From: Nocardia sp. NBC_00416
GTDB taxonomy: Bacteria > Actinomycetota > Actinomycetes > Mycobacteriales > Mycobacteriaceae
Assembly: GCF_036032445.1 (NCBI RefSeq)
Contig: NZ_CP107932.1
Location: 250,501-314,500 of the forward strand
Direction of reading: 5' to 3'
Length of the DNA: 64,000 bases
Shown one piece after another: positions 50,771 through 59,556 of the stretch. The position numbers and the translations under genes were made by a program. The notes under the pieces are model-generated. The model was given only the letters and a program-made list of their open reading frames with translations, was not told the origin of the DNA and did not search any database. How positions within the stretch are numbered: position 1 is the first letter of the stretch; each line of letters begins with the position of its first letter.

Positions 50771-51259
50771 ATGGAACCCGTGACCGAACGTGAGATCAGA
50801 GCCGCGTTCGTCAACTGCTCGAAAGGAGACGCCAAACGCCTGTCGGTACCCGCCGACCTGGCCGACCGTCCCTGGGACGACCTCGACTTCCTCGGCTGGT
50901 CCGACCCGGGGCTACCCGGCCGCGCCTACCTCGTACTGCCGGAAGGCGACGGTTACGCCGGAATCGCCCTCCGTCACGAAACCGGCGGTCCGCGCCGGTC
51001 CCAGATGTGCACGATCTGCTCGACCACCCACACCAGCGGGGGAGTCGTGCTGATGACGGCCCGCAAGGCCGGTGAGTCGGGACGGCGCGGCAATACGACC
51101 GGTACCTACATGTGTGCCGATCTGTGCTGCTCGCTGTACGTCCGGCGGAAGAAGACGCCGGCGCTGGGGCGGGCCTACCGCGACGATTTCGACCCCGATG
51201 ACCGGATCCGTCAGGTGCGCGAGAACGTGACAGCGTTCCTCGGCCGCGTGCGCTCCTGA
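50771..51259 (+). CDS. FBP domain protein (EF-G-binding, FusB-like zinc finger)
   Basis: A 162-residue protein with a helical N-terminal part (REIRAAFVNCSKGDAKRL) and a C-terminal treble-clef zinc finger: CTIC at about 79-82 and CADLCC at about 117-122, followed by YVRRKK. This is the fold of FusB/FBP proteins that bind EF-G and release it from ribosomes. An EF-G-like gene is 7 kb away. GAAGGAGA precedes the ATG. Confidence 0.88.
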   Translation: MEPVTEREIRAAFVNCSKGDAKRLSVPADLADRPWDDLDFLGWSDPGLPGRAYLVLPEGDGYAGIALRHETGGPRRSQMCTICSTTHTSGGVVLMTARKAGESGRRGNTTGTYMCADLCCSLYVRRKKTPALGRAYRDDFDPDDRIRQVRENVTAFLGRVRS

Positions 51260-51305
51260 TCATCGCTTGAACCGCGGAAACGAGAAAGGGAGGTAACCGG
51301 CCCAT

Positions 51306-51509
51306 GTGCCGACACTCGAGACCCACACCCGGCAGGACTCCGGATTCCTGGTGGCGACCACGGAATCCGGAGTATCCGTCGTCCTCCCCGATCGAGACGG
51401 TCCGGTCCGCCGGGCCGTGCCGATCGGGGAGGAGGCGGAGCGGACGTCAGCCCGGCTCCGCGCCGTGCGCGAGCAGGGCTCGCACGATTCCGTAGCCTGG
51501 CGGATATGA
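51306..51509 (+). CDS. small hypothetical protein
   Basis: A 67-residue frame (VPTLETHTRQDSGFLVATTE..., end DSVAWRI) with the strong third-position G/C bias of its neighbours. GGGAGGT lies about 12 nt before the GTG at 51306. No family recognised. Confidence 0.45.
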   Translation: MPTLETHTRQDSGFLVATTESGVSVVLPDRDGPVRRAVPIGEEAERTSARLRAVREQGSHDSVAWRI

Positions 51510-51570
51510 CCGAGGCGGGCAGTCCGCATGACCTGTGCGCGGCGGGCGTCCGTGCCACCGGAGATCGATG

Positions 51571-52371
51571 ATGGGTCCCGATCGGACGCCCGCGCCGGTA
51601 CTGCCCCGCGAAGTCCGGCCGTACCTGCGCGAACTGGTACGACGGACCCGGGCCGTGTACGGGAGCGATCTCGTCGGTGTGTTCGCGGTGGGGTCCCTGG
51701 CACTCGGCGACTACCGGCACGGACGCAGTGACATCGACATCACGGTGGTCGTCGACGCCGCGGCCCCGACGGCGGCGCGGCACGAGCTGGCCGCCGCGGT
51801 GCGCCACCCGGGGTTGCGTTGTCCCGCTACCGGACTGGAACTCGTTGTCTACGACGCGGATTTCGCGGGGTCGCCGTCGCCGGCGGCGGGGTACCTACTG
51901 AATCTGAACACCGGACCCCTGCTGCCCCCGGTCGCCGACTTCGAATCGGCCGGGTCGCCGGGATTCTGGTACGCGATCGATCGTGCGATCGGCCATCAGA
52001 GTGGGGTATCGCTGTTCGGACGTCCGGTACGGGAGGTGCTGGCGCCGCCGGCGCTGCCGGATCTGCTCGGCGCCGTCTCGGATTCGGTCCGCGAGCACGC
52101 GTCCGGCGCCGGTCACCTCGCGGACAACAGGGTGCTCAACGGTTGCCGGACCGTAGTGTTCTGCCGGACGGGCCGCTGGACGGCGAAATCCGAGGCCGGG
52201 CGGCTGATCGCGGCGGCCGAGGCGGAGTTCCGCGGGCTCGTCGAGGCGGCGCTGCGCAGTGTCGACCGGCCGCGCGCGCAGGCTCTCGCGCTGCCCGCCG
52301 ACGGTGTCGGTGCGTTCCTCTCCTGGGTGCGGGGCGTCGTAGCCGGAACCCTTCGCGATTCAGCGGGGTGA
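51571..52371 (+). CDS. nucleotidyltransferase / AadA-like adenylyltransferase
   Basis: A 266-residue protein with the nucleotidyltransferase motif GSLALGDYRHGRSDID at about 41-56 (GS...D-x-D) and a helical C-terminal domain (DNRVLNGCRTVVFCRTGRW, TAKSEAGRL) like the DUF4111 domain of aminoglycoside nucleotidyltransferases. Length is close to AadA (about 263). Resistance to spectinomycin-type drugs is possible; a house role is equally so. ATG at 51571, or 51568 directly before. Confidence 0.8.
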   Translation: MGPDRTPAPVLPREVRPYLRELVRRTRAVYGSDLVGVFAVGSLALGDYRHGRSDIDITVVVDAAAPTAARHELAAAVRHPGLRCPATGLELVVYDADFAGSPSPAAGYLLNLNTGPLLPPVADFESAGSPGFWYAIDRAIGHQSGVSLFGRPVREVLAPPALPDLLGAVSDSVREHASGAGHLADNRVLNGCRTVVFCRTGRWTAKSEAGRLIAAAEAEFRGLVEAALRSVDRPRAQALALPADGVGAFLSWVRGVVAGTLRDSAG

Positions 52372-52375
52372 TCAG

Positions 52376-52546
52376 GTGAAACGGGTGTCCACCGGGCGGC
52401 GCGGTGACGGCCGGCAGTTCGCGACCACCGTGGCCGCGCTCCGGCGGGTAGCGTCGGGCGGGGGCGTGGATCCCGCTGCGGTTCTGGCCGGAACCGGTCG
52501 AGATCATCGCCCTCGCCCGCCGTTCGACGAGTTCCTTGTCGACTGA
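52376..52546 (+). CDS. possible small protein, 56 residues
   Basis: GTG at 52376, four nt after the nucleotidyltransferase stop, opens a frame (VKRVSTGRRGDGRQFATTVA..., end FDEFLVD) of 56 codons with GGGGTGA upstream. Position suggests coupling. No family recognised; could be chance. Confidence 0.35.
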   Translation: MKRVSTGRRGDGRQFATTVAALRRVASGGGVDPAAVLAGTGRDHRPRPPFDEFLVD

Positions 52547-52574
52547 GCGAGGTCGCTGGCCGGCGGCGGGTTCG

Positions 52575-53573
52575 CTAGCCGATGCGCAGCACGGTGCGTC
52601 CCAACGCCGTGCGGTCGCCGATCGCGGCATGGGCCCGATCGGCCTGGGCGAGTGGGAACGTCTGCCCTACAACGACTTCGAGCCGACCGGCCGCGAGGTG
52701 TTCCAGCACTTGGGCGGCGTAGCGGGGCCGGTCGTCGTTTCCGGTGTTCAGGTCGTAGAGTCCCAGTACCTCGACTCCGCGAGCCCGGGCCCCGTCCGTC
52801 GCGGCTCCGGCGAATTCGCCTGCGGCCGCGCCGTATCCGATGAAGAGGCCGCCCGCCGCGGTGATCTCCAGCGCGGCGTCGCCGAGCGCGCCGCCGGCGC
52901 CGTCGAGCACGATACGAGGTCCGTGACCGTCCGTCGCGGCCACGACCCGATCGGCCCAACCGGGCTCCGAGTAGTCGATCGCGACCGCCGCGCCGAGTCG
53001 TTTCGCCAGGGCCAGTTTCGCCTCGCCCCGGGCGGCCGCGATCACCCGGGCGCCCGCCTGGGTGGCCAACTGGGTGAGCAGGGTGCCGAGACCGCCGGCG
53101 GCGGCGGTGATCAGCACCTGATCCCCGGGCCGGACCCCGGCGCGTTCGAAGGCGGCCGAGGCGGTGTGACCGTCGTGGACCAGGGCGGTGGCCTGTTCGA
53201 TGTCCACTCCGGCGGGCACCTTGTTGAGGTGGTCGGCACCGGCGAGAGCCAGTTCGGCGTATCCGCCGATGGGCAGCCCGCCCCCGACGCCGCTGGCGAC
53301 GGTTCGCGCGGTCACCAGGACGCCCAGCCAGGCGGGGTCGACTCCCGGGCCGACCGCGCTGACGGTCCCGCCGACCGCGCCGCCGGGCACGTACGGCGGT
53401 TGTACGGCGAAGAAGTCGGTGCCCCAGCCCGAACGCAGCCGGGTGTCGAGGAACATCACGTCCGCCGCGGCGACCCGGATCAGGACTTCACCCGCGCCGG
53501 GTTCCGGGGCCGCGACATCGTGGACCTCCAGCACTTCGGGACCGCCGAATTCTTTTGCCTGTACTGCCTGCAC
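52575..53573 (-). CDS. quinone oxidoreductase (MDR family, zinc-less)
   Basis: Medium-chain reductase of 332 residues: GPEVLEVHDVAAPEPGAGEVL start, PYVPGGAVGG, and the cofactor motif AAAGGLGTLL at about 155-164. The zinc-ligand cysteines are absent, as in NADPH:quinone oxidoreductases. GAGGAGG lies 5 nt before the GTG at 53573. The promoter has the 19-bp spacer of MerR-type control. Confidence 0.9.
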   Translation of the reverse strand: MQAVQAKEFGGPEVLEVHDVAAPEPGAGEVLIRVAAADVMFLDTRLRSGWGTDFFAVQPPYVPGGAVGGTVSAVGPGVDPAWLGVLVTARTVASGVGGGLPIGGYAELALAGADHLNKVPAGVDIEQATALVHDGHTASAAFERAGVRPGDQVLITAAAGGLGTLLTQLATQAGARVIAAARGEAKLALAKRLGAAVAIDYSEPGWADRVVAATDGHGPRIVLDGAGGALGDAALEITAAGGLFIGYGAAAGEFAGAATDGARARGVEVLGLYDLNTGNDDRPRYAAQVLEHLAAGRLEVVVGQTFPLAQADRAHAAIGDRTALGRTVLRIG

Positions 53574-53612
53574 GAGAGCCTCCTCGGGTTCGATATCCGT
53601 TGAACACGCACC

Positions 53613-53643
53613 AGTCTGAAACCTGAAGGGAACTCGAGGTCAA
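53613..53643 (-). promoter_or_regulatory. MerR/SoxR-type promoter with 19-bp spacer
   Basis: On the minus strand TTGACC (-35, 53643-53638) and CAGACT (-10, 53618-53613) are 19 bp apart, and the spacer holds an imperfect palindrome CCTCGAG...CTTCAGG (53622-53639) resembling SoxR sites (CCTCAAG...CTTGAGG). It precedes the quinone oxidoreductase gene. The regulator gene is not in the window. Confidence 0.6.
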
Positions 53644-53761
53644 GTCCGGATGCCCCTTTCCGTGATCGAACTCCCGTTCGCGGGGCGCGAGTATGACGAA
53701 TCCATGACGTCGCCGACGTGGTTGACCCGGTCCACGCCGGCGAGCGGGCAGGATCGGGGGC

Positions 53762-54808
53762 GTGCGAGTACTGCTGACCGGCGCGGCCGGATTCATCGGA
53801 TCTCATATCCACGCCGCGCTGCGGGCGGCCGGACACGACGTGATCGCGGTCGACCTCATGTTGCCCGCGGCGCACGGTCCCGGCGCGGAACCGCCGGTCG
53901 GGGTGGAACGGGTGGACGTCCGCGAGGCCGCCGGGCTCGACCGTCTGCTGTCCGGTGTCGAGGTGGTGTGTCATCAGGCCGCCGTGGTGGGCGCCGGAGT
54001 GAACGCGCAGGACGCGCCGGCCTATGCCGGGCACAACGACTACGGCACCGCGGTGCTGCTGGCCGCCATGGAGCGGGCCGGATGCGCCCGGCTCGTCCTC
54101 GCCTCGTCGATGGTGGTGTACGGCGAGGGGCTCTACCGGGGGCCCGCGGGCGTGATCGAGGTGGCGGCCCGCGGGCGCGCGGATCTCGCGGCCGGTCTCT
54201 TCGAACACCGGCACCGCGGGGTGGATCTCGAATGGGCTCCGGTGCCGGAGGAGACGGCGTCGCGGCCGCGCAGTCTGTACGCGGCGAGCAAAGTGGCGCA
54301 GGAGAACTACGCGACCGCCTGGGCCGCGGCCACCGGCGGGGCGGTCACCGCGCTCCGATACCACAATGTTTACGGCCCCGGAATGCCCAGGGACACACCG
54401 TATTCCGGCGTCGCCGCGATATTCCGCTCCGCGCTGGCGGCCGGGCGGGCCCCGCAAGTCTTCGAAGACGGCCGTCAAGCCCGGGATTTCGTGCACGTCA
54501 GCGATATCGCCGCGGCGAATGTGGCCGCGATCGAGACCACGTTACCGGGATTCGTCGCGCTGAACATCTGCTCGGGGCAGCCGACCACCATCGGCGAAGT
54601 CGCCCGCACCCTCGCGGCGGCGCACGGCGGGCCCGAACCCGTGGTCACCGGCGCGGTGCGGCCGGGCGATGTCCGGCATATCGTCGCCGATCCGACGCGG
54701 GCCCGGGAACTGCTCGGATTCACCGCCCAGGTGTCCCCGGCCCGCGGTCTGGTCGAATTCGCCTCCGCGCCGCTGCGTCCGACGGCCGCGGGAGCGACCA
54801 TCGGATGA
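53762..54808 (+). CDS. NAD-dependent epimerase/dehydratase (sugar nucleotide)
   Basis: Extended SDR of 348 residues: TGAAGFIG (7-14), serine in LASSMVVYG, YAASK (YxxxK), and ALRYHNVYGPGM, VFEDGRQARDFVHVSD typical of UDP-glucose 4-epimerase relatives. It probably changes the sugar of a nucleotide sugar used by the glycosyltransferases nearby. GTG start at 53762. Confidence 0.88.
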   Translation: MRVLLTGAAGFIGSHIHAALRAAGHDVIAVDLMLPAAHGPGAEPPVGVERVDVREAAGLDRLLSGVEVVCHQAAVVGAGVNAQDAPAYAGHNDYGTAVLLAAMERAGCARLVLASSMVVYGEGLYRGPAGVIEVAARGRADLAAGLFEHRHRGVDLEWAPVPEETASRPRSLYAASKVAQENYATAWAAATGGAVTALRYHNVYGPGMPRDTPYSGVAAIFRSALAAGRAPQVFEDGRQARDFVHVSDIAAANVAAIETTLPGFVALNICSGQPTTIGEVARTLAAAHGGPEPVVTGAVRPGDVRHIVADPTRARELLGFTAQVSPARGLVEFASAPLRPTAAGATIG

Positions 54809-54825
54809 ACGCGGGGCCGGGCGCG

Positions 54826-55851
54826 CTACCCCGATTCGGCCGGTAGGCGGATCTCGAAGCGACAGCCGATATCCCGGTTCGCCGCGGTGATCGCGCCCCG
54901 GTGTGCCTGTACCAGGCCGGCGGCGATGGCCAGGCCCATACCGCTGCCGGTGGGAACCCCGTTGTCCGCCACCGGGGAGCGGGCCGCGGTGCCGCGGTAG
55001 GCGACCTCGAAGATCCGCGGGAGGTCGGTGGCGGCGATACCGGGCCCGGAGTCGTCCACCCGGGTCCAGACCTGTCCGTCGGACTGTCCGGCCGTGATCA
55101 CCACCTCACCGCCGGGCGGAGTATGCGCGATGGCATTGGACACCAGATTGGCCAGCACCCGGCCCAGTGCATGGTCGTCGGCGGACACGGGCAGCGGGGC
55201 GGTGGGCTGGCGGGCGGTGAACCCGACCCCGGCGCGGTCGGCGGTGGCGCGGTGCGCGGCGTAGATCTCGTCGATGAGTTCGCGCAGATCCAGCGGTTCG
55301 AGATCGAGCCGCAGGGCGCCCGCCGAGATCTTCGACATCTCGAACAGGTCGTCGACCATCCGGGACAGCCGGTGGGTCTCCCGCCCGATCTGCTCGGCGT
55401 AGCGTGCGATATCGGACGGGTCGGCCACCACACCGTCGCTGAGCGCCTCGGTCATCGCGCGGATCCCGGCCAGCGGGGTCCGCAGGTCGTGGCTCACCCA
55501 GGCGACCAGCTCCCGGCGGGACTGCTCGGCGGCCCGCTCCTGTTCACGGATCTGCTTCTCCCAGACCGTTTTCCGAGCCTGTTCCCGGCCCAGCAGGATC
55601 GCCGCGGGCACGGTGACGGCGGCAACCAGCAGCAGCACGATGGAGGTGCGCCGGAACTCCGCGGTGAACATCAAACCGCTCACTCCGGTGATCCCGGCGA
55701 GCGTGGCCAGGGTCGGGATCACCACGAGCACCGCCGTACTCGCCGTGAGTGAACGGTCGCGCAGCGCGCGCAGGGCGAGCGCCCCGGCGATCACGACCGG
55801 CAGCGAGCAGGCGAGCGTGTAGCCGATGATCTCCGGCAGGTCATCGGGCAT
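54826..55851 (-). CDS. sensor histidine kinase
   Basis: A 341-residue membrane kinase: N-terminal TM segments (about 8-110), a basic coiled linker ([18 protein letters not shown]), H-box [17 protein letters not shown]-box [14 protein letters not shown]-boxes DSGPGI and GSGMGLAI. The ATG at 55851 lies inside the end of the response regulator gene (11-bp overlap), so kinase and regulator are coupled. No large sensory domain, so the signal may be in the membrane. Confidence 0.92.
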   Translation of the reverse strand: MPDDLPEIIGYTLACSLPVVIAGALALRALRDRSLTASTAVLVVIPTLATLAGITGVSGLMFTAEFRRTSIVLLLVAAVTVPAAILLGREQARKTVWEKQIREQERAAEQSRRELVAWVSHDLRTPLAGIRAMTEALSDGVVADPSDIARYAEQIGRETHRLSRMVDDLFEMSKISAGALRLDLEPLDLRELIDEIYAAHRATADRAGVGFTARQPTAPLPVSADDHALGRVLANLVSNAIAHTPPGGEVVITAGQSDGQVWTRVDDSGPGIAATDLPRIFEVAYRGTAARSPVADNGVPTGSGMGLAIAAGLVQAHRGAITAANRDIGCRFEIRLPAESG

Positions 55852-56554
55852 CGAGGCGCTCCGCGGTGATCTCGGTACGGCCCCAGGCATAACCGCGACC
55901 CCAGACGGTGTCGATCCGGTGGTGTGCGCCGAGTTTGGCGCGGAGTCGTTTGATGTGGACGGTCACCGTCGACAGATCCCCGAAGTCCCAGCCCCACACC
56001 TGCTCCAGCAGGCTCTCCCGGCTGAACACCCGGCCGGGATTGCGGAGCAGGAAGACCAGCAGGTCGAATTCGCGCGGAGTCAGCGACATCGGCATATCAC
56101 CGACGAGCACCACCTGCGCGGACGGGTGCACCGTGACGGGACCGGCGCACAGCGGCTCCTGGTCGCCGACCGGGACGCCGCGTGCGCGCCGCAGCACCGA
56201 GGCGACCCGTAGCGCGAGCTCACGCGGGCTGAACGGTTTGGTGACATAGTCGTCGGCGCCCGCTTCCAGGCCGAGTATCCGGTCGTCCTCGTCGCCCAGG
56301 GCGGTGAGCAGGATTATCGGGATATGGGGCCGGTCGCCGGCCCGGATCGCACGGCAGAGTTCGATACCGTTCGGCTCCGGCATCATGACGTCCAGTACCG
56401 CCAGCTCCACCTGGTCCGGCTCGCCGACGCGGGTCAGCGCGGCGTGCGCGGCGCGACCGTCGCCGGTCTCGAGCACCGTGCGGCCGTCGCGTTCCAGATA
56501 CCGGCGCACCACTTCCCGGACCACCGGGTCGTCGTCGGCCACGAGTATGCACAT
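55841..56554 (-). CDS. OmpR-family response regulator
   Basis: A 237-residue regulator: receiver domain with VADDDPVV, phospho-acceptor D in LAVLDVMMP and K in [10 protein letters not shown]-terminal winged helix ([31 protein letters not shown]). Partner of the kinase at 54826. It starts 7 nt after the GT-C-like gene, so that gene may be controlled with it. Confidence 0.95.
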   Translation of the reverse strand: MCILVADDDPVVREVVRRYLERDGRTVLETGDGRAAHAALTRVGEPDQVELAVLDVMMPEPNGIELCRAIRAGDRPHIPIILLTALGDEDDRILGLEAGADDYVTKPFSPRELALRVASVLRRARGVPVGDQEPLCAGPVTVHPSAQVVLVGDMPMSLTPREFDLLVFLLRNPGRVFSRESLLEQVWGWDFGDLSTVTVHIKRLRAKLGAHHRIDTVWGRGYAWGRTEITAERLDAR

Positions 56555-56561
56555 GGATGCC

Positions 56562-58094
56562 TCACCAATTCGTCATCAGCAGATGGACCAGGACCAGGGC
56601 TCCGGCGGCCTGAACCGCGAGCCAGGGGCGGGCACGCGCACGGGGCAGGTACGCCGTGGCCGCGAGCAGCCACATATCGAACGGTAACCAGATGCGTTCG
56701 GTCTCCGCCTTGCTCAGCCCGCTGAGGTCGGCGGCGGTGATCGCGCAGACCGCGGCCAGGACCAGCAGCGAACCCGGGTCGAGCGTACGCAGCCGGATGG
56801 GCGCGAGTGCCCGGGACAGCGCCGCGGCCGTCGCCAGACCGACCGCGCAGACCGTCGCCGCGAGATTGCCCCACCACCAGTACCCGTACGGGCGGCCCGT
56901 GGCGATTCCCTGGTAATACCGCTCGACCACGAGGTGATAGCCGTCGATCCACCAGAATCCCGCGGCGGTGAACCCGGCGACCACGAGCAGCGCACCCAGT
57001 AGCGCGGGGAGCAGCGGACGCGCGGTCCGCGCTCCCAGCAGCACCGCCACCGCGAGCAGTCCCATCAGAATCAGGCCGTAGTTGAGGTAGATCCCGAACC
57101 CGAACAGGACACCGGCGGCGAGTGCCGCCGGTACGGCGCTCCGAGCCGGAGACGCGCCGGGTCCCGGCCGCTCGTGCGCCCCGGGCGCGGTACCGCCCCC
57201 GGACGCCCCGGCCGGATGCGGTCCGGGGATCAGCGGGGGATCCACGTTTCGGACACTCCGATTCCCGGCGACGCGGCCGGATTCGGCGCTCGCGGCGATG
57301 GCGAGCAGCGCCACCGCCCACGCCGTGACCCCGGCGAAGAAGGCGTCGGCGGAGACGGCGATCCAGATCGCGGCAGGCGCGAGCACGAGGAACGGCAGCG
57401 CCGCCCGGGCGCGGTCCTCGCGGCCGAGGGCGCGCAGCGCGACCGCGACCGCGAGCGGCGCACTGCATCCCACGAGGACGCAGACGATCCCCGCCCAGGT
57501 GGGGCCGCCGAGACCGATCCGGTCGAGCAGTACGAAGAACAGCAGCGCGCCGGGCGGATGACCCGAGACATGGGTGGTCCAGGAATCGGGCTGCCCGTCG
57601 AGGATCCGGCCGGCGAACAAGTCCAGCATGGCGGGAATATCGGTGATACCGGGCACTTCCGCGAGGTACTCGTGCCCATCCGCGAGCCGTTCGGTGAAGC
57701 CGCGCTCCCAGCCGTCCACCAGTGCGAGCGCGAAGGCCCACCCGACCGCGGTGAGGTAACCGATGCCGAGCAGTCGCCGCCACGGCAGCCGCCCGGCGAG
57801 TGTCGGGCCGCGGACCACTACCGCCGCCGCGACCACGACGGCCGCGACGGTGCCCCAGCCGATATGCGGCGACCAGTGGCCGAAGATCGGCGCCGCGGCC
57901 GCGAACAGACTGCGCCGCCAGGGTTCGCTCGCCATTTGCGGAACGGCGAACGCCACCACTACCAGGATCGCGGCAGTCGCCGCGCCGAAGAGTTCGCCCC
58001 GGACCCGGCTGCGCGGGGCGGTGGTTTCGATCAGATCCGGCACAGAGGCCACCCTAGGCCGGTCCGCGCCGGTGACAGCGGATTCACCGGGCAT
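56562..58094 (-). CDS. GT-C-like integral membrane protein
   Basis: A 510-residue protein with about 11-12 TM segments and a short loop between TM blocks holding HVSGHPPGALLFF; LVDGWERGFTERLADGHEYLAEVP is a predicted extracytoplasmic loop with acidic residues. The pattern resembles GT-C mannosyl- or arabinosyltransferase-like proteins that use polyprenyl-linked sugars. It heads the operon with the two-component genes and is divergent from the GT2 gene (62 bp). Exact sugar unknown. Confidence 0.75.
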   Translation of the reverse strand: MPGESAVTGADRPRVASVPDLIETTAPRSRVRGELFGAATAAILVVVAFAVPQMASEPWRRSLFAAAAPIFGHWSPHIGWGTVAAVVVAAAVVVRGPTLAGRLPWRRLLGIGYLTAVGWAFALALVDGWERGFTERLADGHEYLAEVPGITDIPAMLDLFAGRILDGQPDSWTTHVSGHPPGALLFFVLLDRIGLGGPTWAGIVCVLVGCSAPLAVAVALRALGREDRARAALPFLVLAPAAIWIAVSADAFFAGVTAWAVALLAIAASAESGRVAGNRSVRNVDPPLIPGPHPAGASGGGTAPGAHERPGPGASPARSAVPAALAAGVLFGFGIYLNYGLILMGLLAVAVLLGARTARPLLPALLGALLVVAGFTAAGFWWIDGYHLVVERYYQGIATGRPYGYWWWGNLAATVCAVGLATAAALSRALAPIRLRTLDPGSLLVLAAVCAITAADLSGLSKAETERIWLPFDMWLLAATAYLPRARARPWLAVQAAGALVLVHLLMTNW

Positions 58095-58156
58095 CGGGAC
58101 ACGACGTCATGGTTTTGTCACAGGTTTTGCGCCGATTCGGGCTTAGGTTGGCATCC

Positions 58157-58828
58157 ATGCCGACAGACCACTGCGAACCGGCCGGGGTCACCGTGGTGAT
58201 CCCGTGCCGGAACGAAGCCGAAGCGTTGCCGGCGGTGCTCGCCGCCGTTCCGGCCGGGTACCAGTCGATCGTGGTCGACAACGGTTCGACCGACGGCACT
58301 GCGGCCGTCGCCGTCGCATCCGGCGCACGGGTGGTCACCGAGCCGTGTCCCGGATACGGCGCCGCGGTTCAGGCCGGGATCGCCGCGGCCCGCACCGAAC
58401 TCGTCGCGGTGCTCGACGGCGACGGATCCATGGATCCGGGGGAACTGCCCGGTCTGGTCGCGGCCGTGCGGGACGGCGCCGATCTGGCGGTCGGCCGCCG
58501 TCGTCCGGTGACCGGTGGCGTCTGGCCGTGGCACACCCGGCTCGGCAACAGTGTCGTCGCGCACCGGCTGCGGCGCCGCTACGGGCTGCCGGTGCACGAT
58601 ATCGGCGCCATGCGGGTCGCGGGGCGGGACCGGCTGGAATCGCTGGGGCGGTTGCACGATCGTTTCGGGTACCCCCTCGAACTGCTCGTGCGGGCCGCCG
58701 CGGCGGAGTGGGACGTGCGCGAGGTCGATATCAGTTACCGGGCGCGGGCCGGGGGCGTGTCGAAGGTGTCCGGGTCGGCGCGGGGATCGCTGCGGGCGAC
58801 CCGGGATTTCCTGGCGGTCCTGCGATGA
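58157..58828 (+). CDS. family 2 glycosyltransferase
   Basis: GT-A fold enzyme of 223 residues: VTVVIPCRNEAEALPAVL, VVDNGSTDGT, and the metal-binding DGDGSMDPGEL. No TM segments. Similar to short dolichol-phosphate-mannose-synthase-like GT2 proteins, which load sugars on polyprenyl phosphate; this would feed the GT-C-like protein. ATG at 58157; its stop overlaps the next start (ATGA). Confidence 0.88.
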   Translation: MPTDHCEPAGVTVVIPCRNEAEALPAVLAAVPAGYQSIVVDNGSTDGTAAVAVASGARVVTEPCPGYGAAVQAGIAAARTELVAVLDGDGSMDPGELPGLVAAVRDGADLAVGRRRPVTGGVWPWHTRLGNSVVAHRLRRRYGLPVHDIGAMRVAGRDRLESLGRLHDRFGYPLELLVRAAAAEWDVREVDISYRARAGGVSKVSGSARGSLRATRDFLAVLR

Positions 58829-59556
58829 GCGCTCCGGACGCGTCCCGCGCCGATGCTGCGCTCCTGCCGGTGACCGTCCTGATCGTGGCCAAGGCGCCGG
58901 TCGCCGGGTACGCCAAGACCCGGCTGACCCCGCCGCTGACGCCGGTGCAGGCCGCTCAGGTGGCGGCCGCGGCGCTGCTCGACACCCTCGACGCGGTCCG
59001 GGACTGCCCGGTCGCCCACCGGGTGGTGGCGTTCACCGGAGACCTCGACGCTGCCGAGCGTGGCGCCGAGATATCCGGCGAACTGGCCGATTTCGAGATG
59101 GTTCCGCAGCGTGGGACGGGATTCGGGGTGCGGCTGGCCAATGCGCATGCCGACGCCGCGCGCCCGGGGCTGCCGGTACTGCAGATCGGTATGGACACGC
59201 CGCAGCTGGGTTCCCGGGTACTCGCCGACGCCGCCCGCGCGCTGGTCGCCGGCGCCGACGCGCTGCTGGGTCCGGCGACCGACGGAGGCTGGTGGGGGCT
59301 GGGCCTGTCCGATCCGCGGGCCGCCCGCTTGCTCGCCGAGGTGCCCATGTCCACCCCGCGAACCGGGGAACACACCCGCGGCGCGTTGCGGACGAGCGGA
59401 TACCGGGTGGAACTGCTGCCCACCTTCACCGACGTCGACCACTTCGCCGACGCGGTACGGGTCGCGGCCGACTGTTCCGGTCGCTTCGCCGCGGACTGTT
59501 CCGGTCGCTTCGCCGCCGCGGTCGGGGCGCTCGACGCCGGCCGGGTCGCGCGGTGA
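58825..59556 (+). CDS. DUF2064/TIGR04282 glycosyltransferase-like protein
   Basis: A 243-residue nucleotidyl/glycosyltransferase-like protein: VLIVAKAPVAGYAKTRLTPPL, GMDTPQLG, and LGPATDGGWWGLGL are diagnostic. The family is named for arsenosugar synthesis in some bacteria; in actinomycetes the role is unproved. Near the C-terminus the octapeptide ADCSGRFA occurs twice through a 24-bp duplication. Stop overlaps the methyltransferase GTG. Confidence 0.85.
   Translation: MSAPDASRADAALLPVTVLIVAKAPVAGYAKTRLTPPLTPVQAAQVAAAALLDTLDAVRDCPVAHRVVAFTGDLDAAERGAEISGELADFEMVPQRGTGFGVRLANAHADAARPGLPVLQIGMDTPQLGSRVLADAARALVAGADALLGPATDGGWWGLGLSDPRAARLLAEVPMSTPRTGEHTRGALRTSGYRVELLPTFTDVDHFADAVRVAADCSGRFAADCSGRFAAAVGALDAGRVAR
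59470..59517. repeat. 24-bp tandem duplication
   Basis: Two nearly identical 24-bp units (59470-59493, 59494-59517), each reading ACTGTTCCGGTCGCTTCGCC in its core, inside the DUF2064 gene. In frame; adds eight residues. Confidence 0.9.
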
